A stretch of 64,000 nucleotides of DNA from Bacteroides sp. M10 (GTDB lineage Bacteria; Bacteroidota; Bacteroidia; Bacteroidales; Bacteroidaceae): the NCBI RefSeq assembly GCF_014334015.1, contig NZ_CP060488.1, positions 3,740,501-3,804,500 of the forward strand. Reading direction: 5' to 3'. Numbering within the stretch: position 1 is the first letter of the stretch; each line of letters opens with the position of its first letter. The notes under the pieces were generated by a model. The model was not told where the DNA came from. It saw nothing but the letters and a program-made list of their open reading frames with translations, and ran no database searches. This document shows, in pieces, positions 55,838 to 64,000 of the stretch. The translations under genes were made by a program, and so were the position numbers.

Positions 55838-56872
55838 TTATTTCTTCTTCAATTCTTCGAAGATCAATCCTTCCAGTTCTTCAGCCAGTTCAGGATTATC
55901 CATAATACATTGTTTGGCGGCATCACGTCCTTGTCCTAACTTAGTATCATTGTAGCTATACCATGAACCGCTCTTCTTGATGATTCCCAGGTCAGCACCC
56001 AAGTCGATGATTTCTCCGGAATGGGAGATACCTTCACCGAACATGATGTCAAATTCTGCTCTGCGGAAAGGAGGTGCTACTTTATTCTTCACCACTTTCA
56101 CCTTAGTCAGTTTACCGAGAATCTCTTCGCCATCTTTGATCGGTTGGCTACCACGGATATCCAAACGTACAGAAGCGTAGAACTTCAAAGCGTTACCACC
56201 GGTTGTTGTTTCCGGGTTACCGAACATAACACCGATCTTCTCACGCAACTGGTTGATGAAAATACAAGTAGTACGTGTCTTGCTCACAGCAGCTGTCAAC
56301 TTACGAAGTGCCTGCGACATCAAACGTGCCTGAAGGCCTACTTTGTTGTCACCCATGTCGCCTTCGATTTCCGCTTTAGGAGTCAGTGCGGCTACAGAGT
56401 CAATAACGATGATGTCGATAGCAGAAGAACGAATCAGTTGTTCCGCAATCTCCAACGCCTGCTCTCCGTTATCCGGTTGAGAGATATAAAGATCATCGAT
56501 ATTTACGCCCAGTTTAGATGCGTAGAAACGGTCGAAAGCGTGTTCGGCATCAATAAAAGCAGCGATACCGCCGGCCTTTTGTGCTTCAGCAATGGCGTGG
56601 ATAGCCAATGTTGTCTTACCGGAAGACTCCGGGCCATAGATTTCGATGATTCTACCTCTAGGGTAACCTCCAACGCCAAGTGCCACATTCAGGGCAATAG
56701 AGCCTGTCGGGATCACTTCTACTTGTTCAACACTATCATCACCCATTTTCATGATAGAACCTTTACCGAAGCTCTTTTCTATCTTTTCCATGGCAGCCTG
56801 TAAGGCTTTTAGTTTTTCGCTTGATGCCATTTTATTATCTGTTTCAAAATTAAGTTCGTCTTTTTTTGCCAT
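55838..56872 (-). CDS. recA: Recombinase RecA
   Basis: A 344-residue recombinase for homologous repair and SOS induction. Walker [10 protein letters not shown], the DNA-binding loop region ([28 protein letters not shown]) and Walker [11 protein letters not shown] are all present, and the length is standard. No promoter box is visible in the 26 bases before it, so it is probably read from the promoter at 58619 together with bcp and the dehydrogenase. Confidence 0.97.
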   Translation of the reverse strand: MAKKDELNFETDNKMASSEKLKALQAAMEKIEKSFGKGSIMKMGDDSVEQVEVIPTGSIALNVALGVGGYPRGRIIEIYGPESSGKTTLAIHAIAEAQKAGGIAAFIDAEHAFDRFYASKLGVNIDDLYISQPDNGEQALEIAEQLIRSSAIDIIVIDSVAALTPKAEIEGDMGDNKVGLQARLMSQALRKLTAAVSKTRTTCIFINQLREKIGVMFGNPETTTGGNALKFYASVRLDIRGSQPIKDGEEILGKLTKVKVVKNKVAPPFRRAEFDIMFGEGISHSGEIIDLGADLGIIKKSGSWYSYNDTKLGQGRDAAKQCIMDNPELAEELEGLIFEELKKK

Positions 56873-56898
56873 ACCTTATTCTTATATAATTAATGGAG

Positions 56899-57354
56899 TT
56901 ATTGATTTAAAATCTGTGAGGCATGTTCTTTGGTCTTCACTTCTTTGGGAGTGATAATCCGTTCTACGATTCCCTCTTCATTTATCAGGAAAGTAGTGCG
57001 GAAAGTACCCATGTAAGCACGTCCGTACAGTTTCTTTTCTCCCCATACTCCAAATTCTTCTACTAATTTTTTGTCAGTGTCAGCAATCAGAGTGAAAGGA
57101 AGATTGTTCTTTTCGATGAATTTCTGGTGCGACTTTTCATTGTCTACGCTGACACCGATTACTTCATAGCCGGCTTTACGTAGTTCGGAATAGTTGTCGC
57201 GCAGGTTACACGCTTGTGCGGTGCAACCTGATGTACTGTCCTTTGGGTAGAAGTACAACACAATTTTTTTTCCTTTATAAGCACTTAATCGGATTTCTTC
57301 GCCTTTCTCATTGATACCCAAGACTTCCGGTGCTTTATCTCCTACGTTTATCAT
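56899..57354 (-). CDS. bcp: Thioredoxin-dependent thiol peroxidase (Bcp/PrxQ)
   Basis: A 151-residue peroxiredoxin that reduces hydroperoxides. The active-site block YFYPKDSTSGCTAQACNLRDNY holds the peroxidatic Cys and a resolving Cys five residues later. The remaining core (YEVIGVSVDNEKSHQKFIEKNNLPFTLIAD) is typical. It lies between a dehydrogenase gene and recA on the same strand with gaps under 30 bases. Confidence 0.94.
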   Translation of the reverse strand: MINVGDKAPEVLGINEKGEEIRLSAYKGKKIVLYFYPKDSTSGCTAQACNLRDNYSELRKAGYEVIGVSVDNEKSHQKFIEKNNLPFTLIADTDKKLVEEFGVWGEKKLYGRAYMGTFRTTFLINEEGIVERIITPKEVKTKEHASQILNQ

Positions 57355-57382
57355 AACTTTCTTTTAATGAATAGGTGTACGC

Positions 57383-58576
57383 TTATAATTCCAAATCCTT
57401 GTCGAACTCTTCATGCCAGGGAAGACCTTGCTTATTGAGTTGTTCCATGAACGGATCCGGATTGAATTCTTCTACATTGTTTACACCCGGACGATTCCAT
57501 TCGCCTTTGAAGAACATCATGGCTCCAATCATTGCCGGAACTCCGGTGGTGTAGCTTACTCCCTGCATACCGGTTTCCTGATAAGCTTCCTGGTGACTAC
57601 AGTTGTTGTATACATAGTAAGTACGTTCCTTACCATCTTTCAGACCACGGATACGGCAACCGATAGAAGTTTCTCCTTCGTAGTTTTCTCCTAAATCCTG
57701 CGGGTTAGGCAATACAGCCTTCAAGAATTGCAATGGTACAATCTTCATTCCGTTGTAATCAACCTCGTCGATTCGTGCCATACCGATGTTTTGGATAACG
57801 CGTAAATGAGTTAAATACTCCTGTCCGAAAGTCATCCAGAAACGTGCACGTTTGATAGTCGGATAATGTTTCACTAAAGATTCCAGTTCTTCGTGATAAA
57901 GAAGATAAGAGTCGCGGGGGCCGATGTTCGGGTATGTCAGGTCTTTGTGGATTTCCAACGGACCGGTAGTTACCCATTTGCCATTTTCATAATAGCGTCC
58001 GTTCTGCGTAATTTCGCGAATGTTGATTTCCGGATTGAAGTTTGTAGCAAAAGCCTTATGATGGTTACCTGCGTTGCAGTCTACGATGTCCAGATATTGA
58101 ATTTCATCAAAATAATGTTTAGCTGCATAAGCAGTATAGATACCGCTTACTCCCGGGTCGAATCCGCAGCCGAGGATAGCTGTCAGACCTGCTTCTTTGA
58201 AACGATCGTGATAAGCCCACTGCCAGCTGTATTCAAAATGAGCTTCATCTTTCGGCTCATAGTTGGCGGTGTCCAGATAGTTCACTCCGGCTTTCAGACA
58301 AGCTTCCATAATCGTCAGATCCTGATAAGGGAGAGCCACATTAATCACCATTTCCGGTTTGAAATCGTTGAATAAGGCTACCAGCTCCTCTACATTGTCT
58401 GCGTCAACTTTAGCTGTTTTTATATTGGGGTTACCTATTGCCTCGACGATTTTATCGCATTTCTCTTTCGTACGACTGGCAATCATGATATCTGTAAATA
58501 CATCGGCATTTTGTGCCACTTTGTGTGCAACGACAGTGCCAACACCGCCTGCACCAATAATAAGAACTCTACCCAT
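57383..58576 (-). CDS. Carboxynorspermidine dehydrogenase (saccharopine dehydrogenase family)
   Basis: A 397-residue NAD(P)H-dependent enzyme. The Rossmann loop is IIGAGGVGTVVAHK. GCGFDPGVSGIYTAYAAKHYFDEI, VDCNAGNHHKAFATNFNPEINIRE and SYTTGVPAMIGAMM match carboxynorspermidine dehydrogenases, which join aspartate semialdehyde to a diamine in the alternative polyamine pathway of gut Bacteroidota. A decarboxylase partner is not in the window. Saccharopine dehydrogenase is the common but less likely annotation. Confidence 0.88.
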   Translation of the reverse strand: MGRVLIIGAGGVGTVVAHKVAQNADVFTDIMIASRTKEKCDKIVEAIGNPNIKTAKVDADNVEELVALFNDFKPEMVINVALPYQDLTIMEACLKAGVNYLDTANYEPKDEAHFEYSWQWAYHDRFKEAGLTAILGCGFDPGVSGIYTAYAAKHYFDEIQYLDIVDCNAGNHHKAFATNFNPEINIREITQNGRYYENGKWVTTGPLEIHKDLTYPNIGPRDSYLLYHEELESLVKHYPTIKRARFWMTFGQEYLTHLRVIQNIGMARIDEVDYNGMKIVPLQFLKAVLPNPQDLGENYEGETSIGCRIRGLKDGKERTYYVYNNCSHQEAYQETGMQGVSYTTGVPAMIGAMMFFKGEWNRPGVNNVEEFNPDPFMEQLNKQGLPWHEEFDKDLEL

Positions 58577-58618
58577 TTCTGTATTTAATGAATTATAATT
58601 TATGATTTATTGGTTTGG

Positions 58619-58626
58619 CAAATATA
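58619..58626 (-). promoter_or_regulatory. Promoter -7 box for the dehydrogenase-bcp-recA operon
   Basis: TATATTTG on the minus strand matches TAnnTTTG, 43 bases before the dehydrogenase start. Confidence 0.65.
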
Positions 58627-58666
58627 CGTGATTATTTTCAGATAATCATTGTGCAGCTACTCCTTT

Positions 58667-59950
58667 TTATTTGTAACGTTGCAAGGTTCCGTTTTCAAAT
58701 TCCAGCGTTTTGCCATTGTAGAACCAAGTTTCGAAACGACTGTCTTTTTTCAGCTCGATTTCTATCGGATCACCAATGGATAAACGACATTCTACCGTAC
58801 TCATCCCTGCCTCTAAATCTCCCCGGGAGATAATCTGCCAACGGCTTTCTGTAATGCCCGGATATTTCTTATGTATATCCTCGAATCCGAAAAAGTCCTC
58901 GATATAATTATCATTTTTGACAATCACGTCATATTTCAGATCTGTTTCCAATTCATAGCTTGCCCCGTCCCTGTCCGTTAATGACAGGGTAGCCAAGCTG
59001 CCGGGAGGAGATAATTTAATCTCTTTTATTTGCAGAACCGTATATCGGGGCAAGTGAACACGCGATTCGGTCTGCTTATCTTCAAAAGATACGATTCTTT
59101 TGGCTGGCAGCATCTTTTTAGGATAAACGGTCATTCCCAAGTATTTATTTTTCAGGCTTTCAATAGTACCCAGACTCTTATTAGTGAAACTGAATGCATT
59201 TGAAAAATATTTCATTCTCTTTTCGCCTTGAAAATCATTCAGGTCCATGCCGGAGTTCGTTCGCGAGAGAGCGACTTCCAGATAATAAGAATGTCCCTGT
59301 GTATCTTTGAATACGATTTTCACTGGATATGCCTGACTGCCGACTCCAATAGCGGTAATTGTAGCTTCCGTATTGACAGGAATTGCTATATCCCGATAGC
59401 CGGAATAATTGTTGGCATCGTCTACCCGGGCACTTTCAGATTGTATATAGACAGTTTTCCCTACTAACAACTCTTTGGCAGTATCTACATCTTTCAGATA
59501 AACTAATCCATTGATACCGGCACGGGGAGCCTTCTCGCAAATCTCGTCCAGCCTCATGTTCTTTATGTCATAATAATATTTTCCTCCCTCACATTCGAAT
59601 ACGAAGCGAGTGGAATAGTTGGTCCCGGTTGATATATTTTGAGCCTTCTCTTCTGTTCCCGTGAAAGTGAGAATCTTGTGCTTCAGCAGGCTGTTGTCTA
59701 TTCCTTTGTCGGTGTCGTAGCTGGAAAGAGTAGGAAGGAACATGTTCCGTGTAGAAGGAACAAACATGAACTTCATTCCGGGTGTCCATTTACACAGCGG
59801 TTGCAGTGGAAAGTTATTCTTGATGAATTGTTCTTCTTCGCCTACAGGGATTTTCTGCGTGGAAGGAGTAGTGACAATGTAATTACTTTGAGCTGTGATA
59901 GGACACGTGCCACAACAGAATAGAATTAAAGACAGGACAATTATTCTCAT
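58667..59950 (-). CDS. Exported protein of unknown function with internal repeat
   Basis: A 427-residue protein with a signal peptide ending near PITAQS. I do not recognise the family. Two stretches (about 165-235 and 265-345) share a pattern: a GKTVY/GMTVY turn, a strand before an ITAIGVG/IKEIKLS strand, then KDTQGHSYYLEV/TDRDGASYELET. This suggests a duplicated beta-barrel domain. No catalytic motif or lipobox is seen, so it is probably periplasmic or surface-bound. Confidence 0.65.
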   Translation of the reverse strand: MRIIVLSLILFCCGTCPITAQSNYIVTTPSTQKIPVGEEEQFIKNNFPLQPLCKWTPGMKFMFVPSTRNMFLPTLSSYDTDKGIDNSLLKHKILTFTGTEEKAQNISTGTNYSTRFVFECEGGKYYYDIKNMRLDEICEKAPRAGINGLVYLKDVDTAKELLVGKTVYIQSESARVDDANNYSGYRDIAIPVNTEATITAIGVGSQAYPVKIVFKDTQGHSYYLEVALSRTNSGMDLNDFQGEKRMKYFSNAFSFTNKSLGTIESLKNKYLGMTVYPKKMLPAKRIVSFEDKQTESRVHLPRYTVLQIKEIKLSPPGSLATLSLTDRDGASYELETDLKYDVIVKNDNYIEDFFGFEDIHKKYPGITESRWQIISRGDLEAGMSTVECRLSIGDPIEIELKKDSRFETWFYNGKTLEFENGTLQRYK

Positions 59951-60005
59951 ATTTGTTTACTTTAAGTGAACTATGTAAATTGTTCGTTTGTTGTATATCT
60001 ACTGG

Positions 60006-60013
60006 CAAATGTA
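60006..60013 (-). promoter_or_regulatory. Promoter -7 box for the 427-residue exported protein
   Basis: TACATTTG on the minus strand matches TAnnTTTG, 56 bases before the start. Confidence 0.55.
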
Positions 60014-60056
60014 TATATTTTATGTTGTATTGGATGTTATTTTCCAATCTTTTTGA

Positions 60057-60064
60057 TATCTTTG
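60057..60064 (+). promoter_or_regulatory. Promoter -7 box for the META lipoprotein gene
   Basis: TATCTTTG matches TAnnTTTG, 31 bases before the ATG. Confidence 0.65.
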
Positions 60065-60095
60065 CCCCCGATTTTAACTTAAACGTTATAACAAT

Positions 60096-60884
60096 ATGAA
60101 GAAAGTATTTGTTTCAATTTGCATTGCTGGTGCAGCACTTGCAATGTCTTCGTGCCGTTCGGTTGAGAAGGCAATCCCCCTGTCATCTATCAATGGTGAA
60201 TGGAATATTATAGAAGTCAACGGCTCGAAAATTGCTCCGGGCGAAAGTAGAACCCTTCCTTTTATCGCTTTTGATACAGCGACCGGTCGTGTGTCCGGCA
60301 ATAGCGGATGTAATCGTATGATGGGCAGTTTCGATGTAAATGCGAAGCCGGGAAGCCTTGAACTTACAGGGATGGCTAGTACCCGAATGATGTGTCCGGA
60401 TATGACTACTGAAAATAATGTATTGAATGCTTTTGCGCAAGTAAAAGGATACAAGAAGGCAGGTAAAGATAAGATGTATCTTTGCAATTCGTCCAACCGT
60501 CCGGTTGTTGTTCTACAAAAGAAGGAGGCTGATGTGAAACTTTCGGTTTTGAATGGAGAATGGAAAATAAAAGAAGTGAATGGTGAAGCAATTCCTTCCG
60601 GAATGGAAAAACAACCTTTCATTGCTTTTGATGTGAAGAAAAAGACCATTCATGGCAATGCCGGATGTAATTTGATTAATGGTGGTTTTGAAACCAGTAC
60701 AAGTAATGCCAAATCTATTTCTTTCCCGGGAGTAGCAAGTACAATGATGGCTTGTCCTGATATGGAGACAGAAGGTAAGGTGCTGAAAGCTATCAATGAA
60801 GTGAAATCATTCGATGTGTTGTCCGGTGGTGGCATTGGTTTGTATGACGCAAACGGTGCATTGGTCATCGTGCTGGAAAAGTAA
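60096..60884 (+). CDS. Lipoprotein with two META (HslJ-like) domains
   Basis: A 262-residue lipoprotein: signal sequence with lipobox AMSSC, lipidated at about Cys20. Two META domains follow in tandem (about 28-140 and 148-262). Each has GEWNIIEVNG/GEWKIKEVNG, FIAFDTATGRVSGNSGCNRMMG/FIAFDVKKKTIHGNAGCNLING and a GMASTRMMCPDM/GVASTMMACPDM block. E. coli HslJ, a single META protein, is linked to heat and novobiocin resistance; no activity is known for tandem forms. Confidence 0.9.
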   Translation: MKKVFVSICIAGAALAMSSCRSVEKAIPLSSINGEWNIIEVNGSKIAPGESRTLPFIAFDTATGRVSGNSGCNRMMGSFDVNAKPGSLELTGMASTRMMCPDMTTENNVLNAFAQVKGYKKAGKDKMYLCNSSNRPVVVLQKKEADVKLSVLNGEWKIKEVNGEAIPSGMEKQPFIAFDVKKKTIHGNAGCNLINGGFETSTSNAKSISFPGVASTMMACPDMETEGKVLKAINEVKSFDVLSGGGIGLYDANGALVIVLEK

Positions 60885-60908
60885 TAGATAAGAGTTATAT
60901 ATAATAGG

Positions 60909-60950
60909 ATATGCCTGTGTCGCACTTGACGATACAGGCATATTTTTTTT
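60909..60950 (+). terminator. Terminator of the META gene
   Basis: ATATGCCTGT (60909-60918) pairs perfectly with ACAGGCATAT (60934-60943), followed by a T-run. The rest of the 326-base gap up to dnaK holds no gene. Confidence 0.85.
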
Positions 60951-61091
60951 CCTTTATCGAACCAGAGCCGCCTGTATTTGTTTAAAGAAACAGTTGCTGA
61001 TTGACTTTGAATATGACTATGTCAGCAGTGTTTATTTATTAAAACTGTCTTTTTGGCAGATATTATGTCATGCATTCGTATAATTTCCTTT

Positions 61092-61107
61092 TGGCACACG
61101 GTTTGCT
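61092..61107 (+). promoter_or_regulatory. Sigma-54-type promoter upstream of dnaK
   Basis: TGGCAC (61092-61097), five bases, then TTGCT (61103-61107) matches the -24/-12 consensus of RpoN promoters exactly, with the required 10 bases between GG and GC. A start near 61118 gives a leader of about 93 bases. No TAnnTTTG box is found between 60950 and the ATG, and no CIRCE element. Confidence 0.6.
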
Positions 61108-61210
61108 TTTTAATAAGCGTCCGTTCGCGGCGAAGCTCCCTGATAAGAGCAGAGAAACAACCGGACAAAAAGAAATCATTGAATAAATAATAAATAAAAA
61201 AATAACGATC

Positions 61211-63124
61211 ATGGGAAAAATTATTGGTATTGACTTAGGAACTACAAACTCTTGTGTTGCCGTATTTGAAGGTAACGAACCTGTAGTAATTGCAAACAGT
61301 GAAGGTAAGCGTACAACTCCTTCTGTTGTCGCTTTCGTTGATGGTGGCGAACGTAAAGTGGGTGATCCTGCAAAACGTCAGGCTATTACGAACCCTACAC
61401 GTACAATCTTCTCTATCAAACGTTTCATGGGTGAAACTTGGGATCAGGTACAAAAAGAAGTGACTCGTGTTCCTTATAAAGTAGTGAAAGGTGACAACAA
61501 CACTCCGCGTGTTGACATCGACGGACGTCTGTATACTCCGCAGGAAATCTCTGCAATGATTCTTCAGAAAATGAAGAAGACTGCCGAAGACTACCTTGGA
61601 CAGGAAGTAACAGAAGCAGTCATCACCGTTCCTGCTTATTTCTCCGACTCTCAACGTCAGGCTACAAAAGAAGCCGGACAGATTGCCGGTCTGGAAGTAA
61701 AACGTATTGTAAACGAACCGACAGCCGCAGCTCTTGCTTACGGTCTGGATAAGGCTCACAAAGATATGAAGATTGCTGTATTCGACCTTGGTGGTGGTAC
61801 ATTCGATATCTCTATCCTCGAATTCGGTGGTGGTGTATTTGAAGTACTTTCTACAAACGGTGATACTCACCTTGGTGGTGACGACTTCGACCAGGTAATC
61901 ATCAACTGGTTGGTACAGGAATTCAAGAACGACGAAGGGGCTGACTTGACTCAGGATCCGATGGCTTTGCAACGTCTGAAAGAAGCTGCTGAAAAAGCTA
62001 AGATTGAGCTTTCTTCTTCTACAAGTACAGAAATCAACTTGCCGTATATCATGCCGGTAGGTGGTGTGCCTAAGCACTTGGTGAAGACTTTGACTCGTGC
62101 AAAATTCGAATCTCTGGCTCACGAATTGATTCAGGCTTGTCTTGAACCATGTAAGAAAGCAATGAGCGATGCAGGTTTGAGCAATGCTGATATTGATGAA
62201 GTAATCCTTGTTGGTGGTTCTTCTCGTATTCCAGCTGTTCAGAAGTTGGTAGAAGATTTCTTCGGCAAGACTCCTTCTAAAGGTGTGAACCCGGATGAAG
62301 TGGTAGCTATTGGTGCTGCTGTACAGGGTGCTGTTTTGACAGATGAAATCAAAGGTGTAGTATTATTGGATGTTACTCCGTTGTCAATGGGTATCGAAAC
62401 ACTGGGTGGTGTGATGACTAAGTTGATCGACGCTAACACTACCATTCCGGCTCGTAAGAGTGAAACATTCTCTACTGCTGCTGATAATCAAAGTGAAGTT
62501 ACGATTCATGTATTGCAGGGAGAACGTCCGATGGCCGCTCAGAATAAATCAATCGGTCAGTTCAATTTGTCAGGTATTGCTCCGGCCCGTCGTGGTGTTC
62601 CTCAAATTGAGGTTACATTCGATATCGATGCGAACGGTATCTTGAAAGTATCTGCTAAAGATAAGGCTACTGGTAAAGAACAAGCTATCCGTATCGAAGC
62701 ATCCAGCGGTTTGAGCAAGGAAGAAATCGAAAAGATGAAGGCTGAAGCTGAAGCTAATGCTGAAGCAGATAAGAAAGAACGTGAAAAGATTGACAAGCTG
62801 AACCAGGCTGACAGCGTAATCTTCCAGACTGAAAATCAGTTGAAGGAATTAGGTGATAAGTTGCCTGCTGATAAGAAAGCTCCGATTGAAGCTGCTTTGC
62901 AGAAATTGAAAGATGCTCACAAAGCACAGGACTTGGCTGCTATCGATACTGCTATGGCAGAAATCAATACTGCCTTCCAGGCTGCAAGTGCTGAAATGTA
63001 CGCACAGGGTGGTGCACAAGGTGGTGCACAGGCTGGTCCTGATATGAACGGTGGTGCCGGCCAGCAAGATAACAGCAAGCACGGAGATAATGTTCAGGAT
63101 GCTGACTTCGAGGAAGTGAAATGA
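61211..63124 (+). CDS. dnaK: Molecular chaperone DnaK (Hsp70)
   Basis: A 637-residue Hsp70. The ATPase domain (1-about 380) has [27 protein letters not shown] and [11 protein letters not shown]; the substrate-binding domain (about 390-610) follows, then a G/Q-rich tail ending DADFEEVK. The codons are strongly biased towards a few preferred ones (CGT for Arg, GGT for Gly), as in a highly expressed gene. dnaJ and grpE are not adjacent. Confidence 0.98.
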   Translation: MGKIIGIDLGTTNSCVAVFEGNEPVVIANSEGKRTTPSVVAFVDGGERKVGDPAKRQAITNPTRTIFSIKRFMGETWDQVQKEVTRVPYKVVKGDNNTPRVDIDGRLYTPQEISAMILQKMKKTAEDYLGQEVTEAVITVPAYFSDSQRQATKEAGQIAGLEVKRIVNEPTAAALAYGLDKAHKDMKIAVFDLGGGTFDISILEFGGGVFEVLSTNGDTHLGGDDFDQVIINWLVQEFKNDEGADLTQDPMALQRLKEAAEKAKIELSSSTSTEINLPYIMPVGGVPKHLVKTLTRAKFESLAHELIQACLEPCKKAMSDAGLSNADIDEVILVGGSSRIPAVQKLVEDFFGKTPSKGVNPDEVVAIGAAVQGAVLTDEIKGVVLLDVTPLSMGIETLGGVMTKLIDANTTIPARKSETFSTAADNQSEVTIHVLQGERPMAAQNKSIGQFNLSGIAPARRGVPQIEVTFDIDANGILKVSAKDKATGKEQAIRIEASSGLSKEEIEKMKAEAEANAEADKKEREKIDKLNQADSVIFQTENQLKELGDKLPADKKAPIEAALQKLKDAHKAQDLAAIDTAMAEINTAFQAASAEMYAQGGAQGGAQAGPDMNGGAGQQDNSKHGDNVQDADFEEVK

Positions 63125-63162
63125 TTTCGATAAGAAACTAATTTATAATAAATTAATAAGAA

Positions 63163-63195
63163 AAAAGCGTGCAGCTCAATGAGTTGCACGCTTTT
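63163..63195. terminator. Convergent terminator behind dnaK
   Basis: AAAAGCGTGCAGCTC (63163-63177) pairs with GAGTTGCACGCTTTT (63181-63195) with one G-T pair and a three-base loop. Confidence 0.85.
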
Positions 63196-63230
63196 GTACT
63201 TTTGTATTTTGGGGATTCATGGTTGTTATC

Positions 63231-64000
63231 TTACAAAGAAAGAACCAAATCTGCTAAAAGAACGGCTGTTTCTGATTCATTTTTTGGTGCATCTTTGGGC
63301 TTCCATGCTACAATGAACCGTACAGATGCGGATTTCACCTTATAACCTCTTTCTTCCCACTCTGATAATGTGTCTTGCATTTTTAATGATAACCTTGCTA
63401 CAGGTTTATTAGTTGATGAGCTATACAAAAAGAAATCATTATAATTCAAAGAATCTCCACCTCTTAATGCTAAAACTTCCTGCTTACGTTCTTTGAAGAA
63501 TCCTAGATAGACATCTTTATGAGAGAGTTGTAGTACAATTTCTTCGGGCATGTCATACTGTCGTTGGTCGACAAAATATCGGTCTGTACTTAAACGATTA
63601 AAGCAGTCACCGTTCGTATGTATAAACAGCCGGTTTTTCGCACGAGTTATTCCTACATAGTATTTGCGCATCAGATAGGCATCTTTTGAATAATTATCAG
63701 ATACTAGTATATACACGTCGTCAAACTCTCTACCCTTGGCTTTATGAATGGTTGATACCACTACTTCTGCTCCTGAAACATCACAAAAGTCTTCCACCGA
63801 TGATTCAAATACAAACTCTTTGAAGTCACAGAGGTATTTTGCTTTGTTGGTTTGTTCAAACTGCTCTACACAACGCTTTACATATGTCAGACTTAGACTA
63901 CCATCATAAGCAGAAAAGGTTGCATGTTTGGCTTCCTCCCATAATTCTTCTGGAATTAGAGGCGTTTTTACTCGTTTGTCTATATACCGCAAGAGATACC
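63231..64000 (-). CDS. UvrD-type helicase, C-terminal part, cut by the window edge
   Basis: The frame is open through base 64000, so the N-terminus lies outside. The visible 256 residues contain the UvrD/Rep C-terminal helicase motifs VVVSTIHKAKGREFDDVYIL (motif V region) and YYVGITRAKNRLFIHT (motif VI). The last 130 residues are a separate mixed alpha/beta region that is not typical of UvrD. It could be the end of a large fused helicase; the missing part decides that. Confidence 0.8.
   Translation of the reverse strand, partial: YLLRYIDKRVKTPLIPEELWEEAKHATFSAYDGSLSLTYVKRCVEQFEQTNKAKYLCDFKEFVFESSVEDFCDVSGAEVVVSTIHKAKGREFDDVYILVSDNYSKDAYLMRKYYVGITRAKNRLFIHTNGDCFNRLSTDRYFVDQRQYDMPEEIVLQLSHKDVYLGFFKERKQEVLALRGGDSLNYNDFFLYSSSTNKPVARLSLKMQDTLSEWEERGYKVKSASVRFIVAWKPKDAPKNESETAVLLADLVLSL

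Noticed and set aside
56021..56803. A 260-codon open frame antisense to recA
   Set aside because: It lies wholly within recA, its product has no recognisable motif, and it is explained by the codon bias of the true gene.
60944..61210. CIRCE element or housekeeping -7 box before dnaK
   Set aside because: Neither TTAGCACTC/GAGTGCTAA nor TAnnTTTG was found; only the sigma-54 type sequence fits.
61235..62122. A 295-codon open frame antisense to dnaK
   Set aside because: dnaK is unambiguous, and the antisense frame arises from its strongly biased codons.

Overview
The window comes from the chromosome of a Bacteroides-type gut bacterium (Bacteroidota). The evidence is the repeated TAnnTTTG -7 promoter box, in one place with a TTTG box exactly 19 bases upstream; families largely confined to this phylum (PUR/DUF3276, DUF4199, DUF6048, DUF6452, DUF5606, GH97); and BmgA/BmgB-type mobilization genes. 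I cannot name the species from sequence alone.

Bases 1-9316 are accessory DNA. At the left edge a tyrosine recombinase, probably the last gene of a recombinase trio, abuts the C-terminal two thirds of a broken rhuM-like gene. Next, reading leftwards, comes a mobilizable element: a four-HTH regulator, an integrase, a membrane protein, an HTH protein, a RepA-like ATPase, a probable transfer origin, a MobC/BmgB-like protein, a relaxase and a coiled-coil membrane protein. Its right end lies against the last codons of mnmE. Its left end is outside the window.

Bases 9317-63200 are mostly ordinary chromosome in compact operons. These include mnmE; a hybrid sensor kinase; a nucleoside phosphorylase; a TPR/NfeD/FloA membrane operon; a TtcA-like thiolase; a six-gene envelope operon (DUF4199, glycosyltransferase, DUF6452, DUF6048, MntP, ApbE); an SRP RNA followed after four bases by tRNA-Thr; enolase; a four-gene operon with a fluoride channel and two peptidase-like proteins; a GH97 glycosidase; a PurF-like protein with a degenerate glutaminase site; pepT-gcvT; a CPA2 antiporter; HIT, S4, Pth and L25; a nusB-yajC-ybbR-coaE-DUF5606 operon; clpB; LysR; a YeiH transporter; a carboxynorspermidine dehydrogenase-bcp-recA operon; a tandem META lipoprotein; and dnaK. 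The right edge cuts a UvrD-type helicase.

Bases 50545-54602 look like a second, smaller accessory patch (AAA/PD-(D/E)XK protein, HU-like protein with an elaborate leader and flanking repeats, DUF1810, YccF). It separates a LysR regulator from a YeiH transporter.

The points most worth a second look are: four GTTGAC-like hexamers spaced exactly 10 bp beside a gene encoding four tandem HTH domains; an exact sigma-54 promoter match before dnaK; the PurF-like protein lacking its catalytic cysteine; iterated 16-bp repeats behind the HU-like gene; and the rhuM truncation at a perfect palindrome.
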